NCBI GenBank assembly: GCA_021162225.1
Contig: JAGGZB010000045.1
Location: 1-9,282 of the forward strand
Direction of reading: 5' to 3'
DNA from: Candidatus Bathyarchaeota archaeon
GTDB lineage: Archaea; Thermoproteota; Bathyarchaeia; Bathyarchaeales; DTEX01
DNA length: 9,282 nucleotides
Of this stretch, positions 5,585 through 9,282 are shown one piece after another (position 1 is the first letter of the stretch; each line of letters opens with the position of its first letter). Made by a program: the position numbers and the translations under genes. The notes beneath the pieces were generated by a model. That model made no database searches. It saw only the letters and a program-made list of their open reading frames with translations, and was not told where the DNA came from.

Positions 5585-5768
5585 ATGGTTGAAAATAAAG
5601 TGTACATAGCTTTTGGGATAATTGGGCTATTTAGTGATTACCGGCGCTATAGTATCAATCTTTTCAGGAGAGATGGGAATGGCTTGGGCTCTCGTTGGTA
5701 GCGGACTCGCCGTCATATGGGTAAGTTTCCATAAAGTGTATCACGGGAGTAAACGTGAGGAAAAGTGA
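5585..5768 (+). pseudogene. Frameshifted small two-helix membrane protein gene
   Basis: From the ATG at 5585 the frame reads MVENKVYIAFGIIGLFS and then runs out of frame to TAG at 5699-5701. In the next frame, open from 5622 and with a GTG at 5634, the sequence continues ITGAIVSIFSGEMGMAWALV and GSGLAVIWVSFHKVYHGSKR, ending at TGA 5766-5768. Joined near 5622-5636, the product would be about 61 residues with two membrane helices and a basic C-terminal tail. AGGTG (5574-5578) sits 6 nt before the ATG and overlaps the end of the preceding tiny ORF. The two halves fit together as a protein, so one indel, real or a sequencing error, is the simplest explanation. The family is not recognised. Confidence 0.45.
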
Positions 5769-6012
5769 TGCCGCCGTTCCACCTCACTTGTTCTCTAACA
5801 TTCACTTTGAAGCTTATACTCTCAATTTGATGTAGTCTAGCTACAATGGGTTTTAGGTCTAGAAAGGATATTATGTTGTCCTATAGAGGAATGCACAACG
5901 GATATTGTTGGATGCGCTGTACCGTCAAGCAGAAAGGCGTATTTATCCCGTCGGGTCATCCCTTAAACACCTAAAAATAATGAAAAACAACTCGTATTTT
6001 AAGGATTTGAAC
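5769..6012. other. Intergenic stretch without a supported gene
   Basis: The only open frame worth noting is a 40-codon minus-strand frame (5837-5959) starting MTRRDKYAFLLDGTAHPTIS. It has no proper ribosome site and no recognisable motif. An 11-bp copy of the tRNA T-arm sequence (GGATTTGAACC, 6003-6013) lies at the right end. Otherwise I see nothing with clear structure. Confidence 0.4.
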
Positions 6013-6045
6013 CAAAAAATTGGTGGGCCGGGCCGGATTTGAACC
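6003..6045. repeat. Direct repeat GGATTTGAACC: T-arm of tRNA-Val and a copy just outside it
   Basis: The 11-mer at 6035-6045 is the T-loop and adjoining stem of the tRNA (minus GGTTCAAATCC, the box-B-like segment). An identical 11-mer lies at 6003-6013, 32 bp away and just past the tRNA terminator. It could be a trace of integration at the tRNA 3' end, a fragment of a second tRNA, or chance. Confidence 0.6.
6013..6018 (-). terminator. T6 terminator of the tRNA gene
   Basis: Six T residues on the minus strand follow the encoded CCA by two bases, inside the short palindrome CCAATTTTTTGG (6012-6023). This is a standard archaeal tRNA terminator layout. Confidence 0.65.
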
Positions 6046-6147
6046 GGCGATCTTCGCCGTTCCCTATGGATTAGCACAGTGTTTATAGCTTAAGCATGCT
6101 TTAACCATTTGTGAGGGCGACGTCCTAGCCAGCTAGACTACCGGCCC
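6021..6147 (-). tRNA. tRNA-Val (anticodon CAC) with a 50-nt intron and encoded CCA
   Basis: The cloverleaf folds fully. The acceptor GGGCCGG (6147-6141) pairs with CCGGCCC (6031-6025). The D arm is GTCT-AGCTGGCTA-GGAC. The anticodon stem TCGCC (6120-6116) pairs with GGCGA (6058-6054), the variable loop is AGATC, and the T arm is GCCGG-TTCAAAT-CCGGC (6048-6032). The discriminator is A73 (6024), followed by a genomic CCA (6023-6021). The loop opens C-T-CAC-A, giving anticodon CAC (6113-6111), which reads GUG valine codons; A73 and A35-C36 fit valine identity. The loop is interrupted after position 37. A TATA-like TATTTAAG (6178-6185, minus) lies about 30 nt upstream, just past the UroD-like gene. 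Confidence 0.95.
6060..6109 (-). other. tRNA-Val intron at position 37/38
   Basis: Fifty nucleotides lie between A37 (6110) and C38 (6059), the canonical archaeal site. The 3' side shows GGG (6064-6062) pairing with CUC of the anticodon loop, followed by a three-base AAC bulge at the splice site. The intron side closes with UGG/CCA, UUA/UAA and GCA/UGC helices. The central helix of the bulge-helix-bulge is imperfect (an A opposite A), so this is a relaxed form. The exact cut could shift by one base. Confidence 0.8.
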
Positions 6148-6188
6148 ATTCCAACCTAATTTTAGATCCGGGTTTATCTTAAATAGTT

Positions 6189-7241
6189 TTATCTGTAAAT
6201 GGTTTGACCGAATTTGTAGCCTTCATCATACATGGCTAATATGTTCCTTATGGGCGTGATGGGCTGTATGTTATGGCATGGTGCAAGTATGTATCCTCCG
6301 CCTTCCCCTAAGATGCGGATGTTATCTCTGACTTCCTGTCTAACATCTTTTTCCGATCCGAATGGAAGAGTTTGCTGATTGTCCATGCCGCCGTGAAAGA
6401 CCACTCTATCACCGAACTCCCGCTTTAGCTCTCTTCTATCCATATCCTTGCATCTCCATTGGATTGGATTCAGTATGTCTATTCCCGCGTCAATGAAGTC
6501 TGGGATGATCCTTCTTATTGCCCCATCACTATGAAAGAAAACGTAGACGCCATTATGATGGGCTAAATCAATCATACGTTTCATACGGGGCAGAAAGAAC
6601 TCTCTGATCTGACTCGGCGAATATAATAGGCCTGTCTGCGACCCAAAGTCTTCGGCTACATAGGAGAGCATAATTTTATCGGGGATCTGCTCGTAAATGA
6701 GCTTTGTGTTTTCATAGCAAAAATCGAAGAGCTTATCTAAGCAGTAATGCACAATATCCGGATGAAGAACCAAGTCAACGTACGCCTGTTTTTGCCCACG
6801 AAGATTTTTATATATTAGGAATGGTTCTGATCCGCCGCCTTGAATCGGGTAGTCTTCGTAACCGGCTATCTGCTGGGGGATAACCGAATAATCAAACAGG
6901 TCAACGGTCGGCCACTCATAGTTTTTCTTAATTTCCCCCAAGGTTCTATATTTGGCTAAAGGATGATATATGCATTCTCTGTAAACGCCTGACCCATAGC
7001 TGACATCTCTGTAGCGGCAACCATATATGTCTGAATCTTTAGGTATTGGTGGTCCAACATATCGTGGTGAAACAGTTATAACAGCATCTATGTGCAGCCG
7101 CTCATACATCTCCTTTAAACTCTTACATTTCAGATACCTCATGAGCATCTCCGTGACTTCAGGGGTACCCCAATAATCCATTGGAACTCTATCCGGTTTT
7201 CTCCCCCTTAAAACCGCAAGCCACCTTTCTCTAGGAGTCAT
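6189..7241 (-). CDS. Uroporphyrinogen decarboxylase (URO-D) superfamily protein
   Basis: A soluble TIM-barrel protein of 350 residues in the URO-D/MtaA superfamily. The start is the ATG at 7241, which gives the family-typical MTPRERWLAVLRGRKPDRVP and has GGAGG (7247-7251) 5 nt upstream. An upstream in-frame ATG at 7274 would add 11 residues but has no ribosome site. Conserved parts, numbered from the chosen start, are FFHSDGAIRRIIPDFIDAGI (236-255), then DILNPIQ, VFHGGMDNQQTLPFG (281-295) and GGYILAPCHNIQPITP (315-330). Zn-dependent methyltransferases of this superfamily (MtaA/MtbA) carry His-x-Cys plus a distant Cys. Here the motif is His-Ser-Asp (237-239) with Cys322, so a classical corrinoid:CoM methyltransferase is not assured. 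The N-terminal arginines of true HemE are not evident, so heme synthesis is unlikely. It follows the aminotransferase gene by 73 bp and may be co-transcribed with it. The substrate is unknown. Confidence 0.85.
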   Translation of the reverse strand: MTPRERWLAVLRGRKPDRVPMDYWGTPEVTEMLMRYLKCKSLKEMYERLHIDAVITVSPRYVGPPIPKDSDIYGCRYRDVSYGSGVYRECIYHPLAKYRTLGEIKKNYEWPTVDLFDYSVIPQQIAGYEDYPIQGGGSEPFLIYKNLRGQKQAYVDLVLHPDIVHYCLDKLFDFCYENTKLIYEQIPDKIMLSYVAEDFGSQTGLLYSPSQIREFFLPRMKRMIDLAHHNGVYVFFHSDGAIRRIIPDFIDAGIDILNPIQWRCKDMDRRELKREFGDRVVFHGGMDNQQTLPFGSEKDVRQEVRDNIRILGEGGGYILAPCHNIQPITPIRNILAMYDEGYKFGQTIYR

Positions 7242-7246
7242 TTCTT

Positions 7247-7251
7247 CCTCC
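7247..7251 (-). promoter_or_regulatory. GGAGG ribosome site fixing the UroD-like start at 7241
   Basis: GGAGG has a 5-nt spacer (AAGAA) to the ATG at 7241. No comparable site precedes the upstream ATG at 7274, and the protein family usually begins at the downstream Met. Confidence 0.7.
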
Positions 7252-7314
7252 ACATCATTATTATGACTCAACATTTACATTCCCAGAAAGATGCGGATAC
7301 TCTAATTCTAAGTA

Positions 7315-8547
7315 TCAGTCCCCTTCAAGCTCCTCCACATTTTCTCTCACCTTTTCTATTGCCGATACTATGTCATCCATGTCATCCCTTGAGCCTAGAA
7401 GAGCATATTGTGGAAGCCATAAACCCTCATGGTAGCAGGCTCTCTCAGCAACCGGGGTCTTCACGCTGGAGTAGTCTACTGACTTACCATAGTAGGGGCA
7501 TGAGAGAGGACACTTCTTGAAATGCTCTAAACAAGGCTCCTTGTAGAGCGGTTTAGAATAGCCTACGCTTGCAGGTATGCCCTCCGCCTGTAAAGCCTTT
7601 GCGATCACAAATTTTGAGGCTCCGCCGAAAGCTTCCGGGTTAATCTTGAATATGTAAAGGTGATAGGCATGTCTTGTTATGCGTTCATCCTCTTTGAGGG
7701 GGGTCACCCCATCTATTTTGGAAAGTTTACCACTTAGATAGCGGGCGTTTTCCATGCGCCTCTTGGTTTGCTCCTCGAATCTTTCCATTTGAACCAATAG
7801 TATGGCTGCCTGAAACTCGGTCATCCGATAGTTTGTTCCCGGAAGATGAAATTCGTACCATGGTTTCTGGGGAAGCCTACCGCAGTTGTGCAGAGACCAT
7901 GCTTTAACATATAGTTCCTTGCTGTTGGTCACTATTATTCCTCCTTCACCGCTTGTTATGTTCTTGCTTGATTGAAAGCTGAATGCTCCCATATCGCCTA
8001 TGGCTCCAACTCTTCTTCCCCTCCATTCCGCTCCCCAAGCTTGGCATGCATCTTCAACTATGTGCAGATTGTTTTTCTTTGCTATTGATAGGAGAGCGTC
8101 CATGTCGGCGGGTCTACCCCCTATGTGAACTGGCAGTATAGCCTTAGTTTTATCCGATATTAAAGATTCAACGCTTTTCGGGTCTATTGTATATGTTTCC
8201 GGCTCTATGTCAGCGAAGACGGGAATGGCGTTCACATAGAGAACCGCCATTGCCGTGGCTATAAAAGTATATGATGGAACTATAACTTCATCTCCACATC
8301 CAATTCCAAGAGACCTAAGGGAGATTTCTAGGGCAGCTGTGCCATTTGTAACCGCAACTCCGTATTTAGCATGCTGGTAAGCTGCGAACCTCCTCTCAAA
8401 CTCCTCTTTCCGTTTACCTCTTACACCCCAAAAACCGCTTTCCAACACTTCTTTTAGAGCTTTCAGCTCTCTACTATCAAACACCGGCCATTTTGGAAAC
8501 GGTTTCTCCCTTACCGGCTTTCCCCCTTTAAGGGCAAGCTTAGCCAA
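7315..8547 (-). CDS. DegT/DnrJ/EryC1/StrS-family PLP aminotransferase
   Basis: A fold-type I PLP aminotransferase of the sugar/cyclitol family, 410 residues. The start is the TTG at 8547, giving MAKLALKGGKPVREKPFPKW, the usual N-terminus of StsC/AHBA-synthase-like members. GGAGG (8553-8557) lies 5 nt upstream; the longer GTG start at 8559 would overlap that site. Numbered from the TTG, the PLP site is assembled from TNGTAALE (67-74), the loop VPSYTFIATAMAV (90-102), VEDACQAWGA (164-173; Asp166 for the pyridine N), and FSFQSSKNITSGEGG (189-203) with Schiff-base Lys195. NYRMTEFQAAI (239-249) is the substrate-loop motif. The length is normal. Such enzymes transfer an amino group, usually from Gln or Glu, to a keto-sugar or keto-cyclitol. 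A regulatory member cannot be excluded, but no HTH is present. It heads a probable two-gene operon with the UroD-like gene. Confidence 0.93.
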   Translation of the reverse strand: MAKLALKGGKPVREKPFPKWPVFDSRELKALKEVLESGFWGVRGKRKEEFERRFAAYQHAKYGVAVTNGTAALEISLRSLGIGCGDEVIVPSYTFIATAMAVLYVNAIPVFADIEPETYTIDPKSVESLISDKTKAILPVHIGGRPADMDALLSIAKKNNLHIVEDACQAWGAEWRGRRVGAIGDMGAFSFQSSKNITSGEGGIIVTNSKELYVKAWSLHNCGRLPQKPWYEFHLPGTNYRMTEFQAAILLVQMERFEEQTKRRMENARYLSGKLSKIDGVTPLKEDERITRHAYHLYIFKINPEAFGGASKFVIAKALQAEGIPASVGYSKPLYKEPCLEHFKKCPLSCPYYGKSVDYSSVKTPVAERACYHEGLWLPQYALLGSRDDMDDIVSAIEKVRENVEELEGD

Positions 8548-8552
8548 TGAAT

Positions 8553-8557
8553 CCTCC
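8553..8557 (-). promoter_or_regulatory. GGAGG ribosome site favouring the TTG start at 8547
   Basis: GGAGG has a 5-nt spacer (ATTCA) to the TTG at 8547. It overlaps the first codons of the longer frame that begins with GTG at 8559, so the longer form would lack its own ribosome site. Confidence 0.6.
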
Positions 8558-8559
8558 AC

Positions 8560-8710
8560 CCTAAGACTTAATAAAAGAGTTCTATGACTCTACATTTAAA
8601 ATTAACTTTTAATTTTTTATCTGCTTCTAAGCGAAAAGGAAGGATTAATTTCTTATTTTTGCAAAAGAAATATAATTGCAAGAGAATATGCGATTCATTG
8701 GTGTTTAGAT
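8560..8710. promoter_or_regulatory. Divergent promoter region between the aminotransferase and cyclase genes
   Basis: This A/T-rich spacer serves both directions. For the cyclase (+), AAATATAA (8668-8675) is a good archaeal TATA box about 25 bp before an expected start near 8697, and GGTG (8700-8703) may be the ribosome site. For the aminotransferase (-), an A/T palindrome AAAATTAA-CTT-TTAATTTT (8598-8616) could contain the TATA element. A second inverted repeat, AGAGT-N6-ACTCT (8576-8591), would lie near the minus-strand start and is a candidate operator. Confidence 0.45.
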
Positions 8711-9282
8711 ATGGTTGAGGACATTATTGAAGTTTTAAAAAACTATAAGATTATTGATTTATCCGCTAAGGTTCAGCCCAACATCCTGAAGGTTAATGGC
8801 GAGTATATACGTGGAGATCAAATCAGAAGGTTCAATCTACATCAGTTCATAAATGCTGAGGATAAAACGTTCATGCATTTCATCGAAGCTGAATCCCACA
8901 TCGGCACTCACGTTGAGGGGCCTTCACATCTTCGAGACGAGCTTAAATCATGCGCGGAAATCCCGCTCGAAAGATTCATGGGAGAAGCAATAGTTCTAAA
9001 GTTTGAGGCGGACACTCCCATAAAACCTGAACATCTTAAGAAAGTTAAAGAGGATGACATAGTGCTTATGTGGAGTCCCGGAGGCGCGTACATAACATCT
9101 GAAGCAGCTGAGTTTCTTGCTAGAAAACATATAAAGATGTTAGGTGTTCAGAATGTTCACCCGGAGGAACCAGGCCCGCAGAAGCTAATAACTCACATAA
9201 ACCTCCTAGAAAATGACATACCTATCATTGAGGGACTAGTTAATTTAGATAAAATTAATAGTGAAAGGGTGTTCTTTATAGG
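8711..9282 (+). CDS. Cyclase-family (PF04199) metal-dependent hydrolase, 3' end outside window
   Basis: The frame opens at ATG 8711 and is still open at the window edge, giving 190 residues of a protein that is normally about 200-260. It belongs to the cyclase/kynurenine formamidase-like family, soluble metal enzymes that hydrolyse amide or lactone bonds. The start carries KIIDLSAKVQP, the usual first strand. The metal motif is ESHIGTHVEGPSHL (61-74), the family HxGTHxDxPxH with Glu69 in place of the normal Asp. Further motifs are DDIVLMWS (115-122), ITHINLLENDIPIIEGLVNL (160-179), and the catalytic-region His162. The segment GVQNVHPEEPG replaces the more usual GIDxxSID. It is transcribed divergently from the aminotransferase. 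The substrate cannot be named; kynurenine formamidase itself is unlikely given the motif changes. Confidence 0.88.
   Translation, partial: MVEDIIEVLKNYKIIDLSAKVQPNILKVNGEYIRGDQIRRFNLHQFINAEDKTFMHFIEAESHIGTHVEGPSHLRDELKSCAEIPLERFMGEAIVLKFEADTPIKPEHLKKVKEDDIVLMWSPGGAYITSEAAEFLARKHIKMLGVQNVHPEEPGPQKLITHINLLENDIPIIEGLVNLDKINSERVFFI

Noticed and set aside
5837..5959. 40-codon minus-strand open frame starting MTRRDKYAF
   Set aside because: No proper ribosome site, no family resemblance, and situated in a decayed interval; could be chance.
6189..7241. Heme-pathway uroporphyrinogen decarboxylase (HemE)
   Set aside because: The superfamily fold is clear, but the HemE N-terminal substrate arginine motif is not seen and the C-terminal motifs are those of the diverse UroD-like group.
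8908..9093. 61-codon minus-strand open frame
   Set aside because: Shadow of the cyclase-family gene on the plus strand, which carries the metal-binding motif.
1..9282. CRISPR array, insertion sequence or phage genes
   Set aside because: No regularly spaced repeats, transposase or integrase motifs, or terminal inverted repeats were seen on either strand.

Overview
The window looks like chromosomal DNA of an archaeon. The best indicators are a tRNA-Val gene whose intron sits in the anticodon loop at the archaeal position 37/38, TTTATATG-like TATA elements, oligo-T terminators, Shine-Dalgarno starts on GTG and TTG as well as ATG, and an archaeal-style feo iron locus. A member of the Thermoproteota or Bathyarchaeia range is plausible, but no marker gene here settles it.

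Layout, left to right. (1) The 3' half of a major facilitator transporter (+) ends at 809 and meets a convergent operon at a palindromic A/T terminator (849-864). (2) From 862 to 4783 on the minus strand lies an iron-uptake locus. In transcription order it is a DtxR/MntR-type metal regulator, two stand-alone feoA genes, feoB split into a G-protein gene and a membrane-channel gene, an unrecognised four-helix membrane protein, and a broken gene that I read as a FeoC-like winged-helix remnant. The four genes from feoA1 to the FeoB channel gene are joined by three consecutive 4-bp ATGA overlaps, and the membrane gene follows within a few bases. Upstream of both dtxR and feoA1 there is a 14-bp site that matches the first 14 bases of the classical DtxR/IdeR operator at 12 of 14 positions. 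This suggests that the regulator controls itself and the Fe(II) transporter. (3) From about 4810 to 6012 no intact gene is visible. The stretch holds a heavily frameshifted thyX (flavin-dependent thymidylate synthase) pseudogene on the minus strand, a possible membrane-protein tail, and two tiny plus-strand membrane ORFs, one of them frameshifted. (4) An intron-bearing tRNA-Val(CAC) with an encoded CCA and a T6 terminator lies at 6013-6147 (-). (5) A DegT/StsC-type PLP aminotransferase and a UroD-superfamily protein form a probable two-gene minus-strand operon (6189-8547). (6) Across a divergent promoter region, a cyclase-family (PF04199) metal hydrolase starts at 8711 and runs off the right edge.

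The coherent system is the iron locus. FeoB-N would hydrolyse GTP and associate with the separate channel subunit, the FeoA proteins would modulate it, and the DtxR protein would repress it when metal is plentiful. The unknown membrane gene is translationally tied to the set. The aminotransferase, UroD-like protein and cyclase are each recognisable, but their joint pathway cannot be read from this window.
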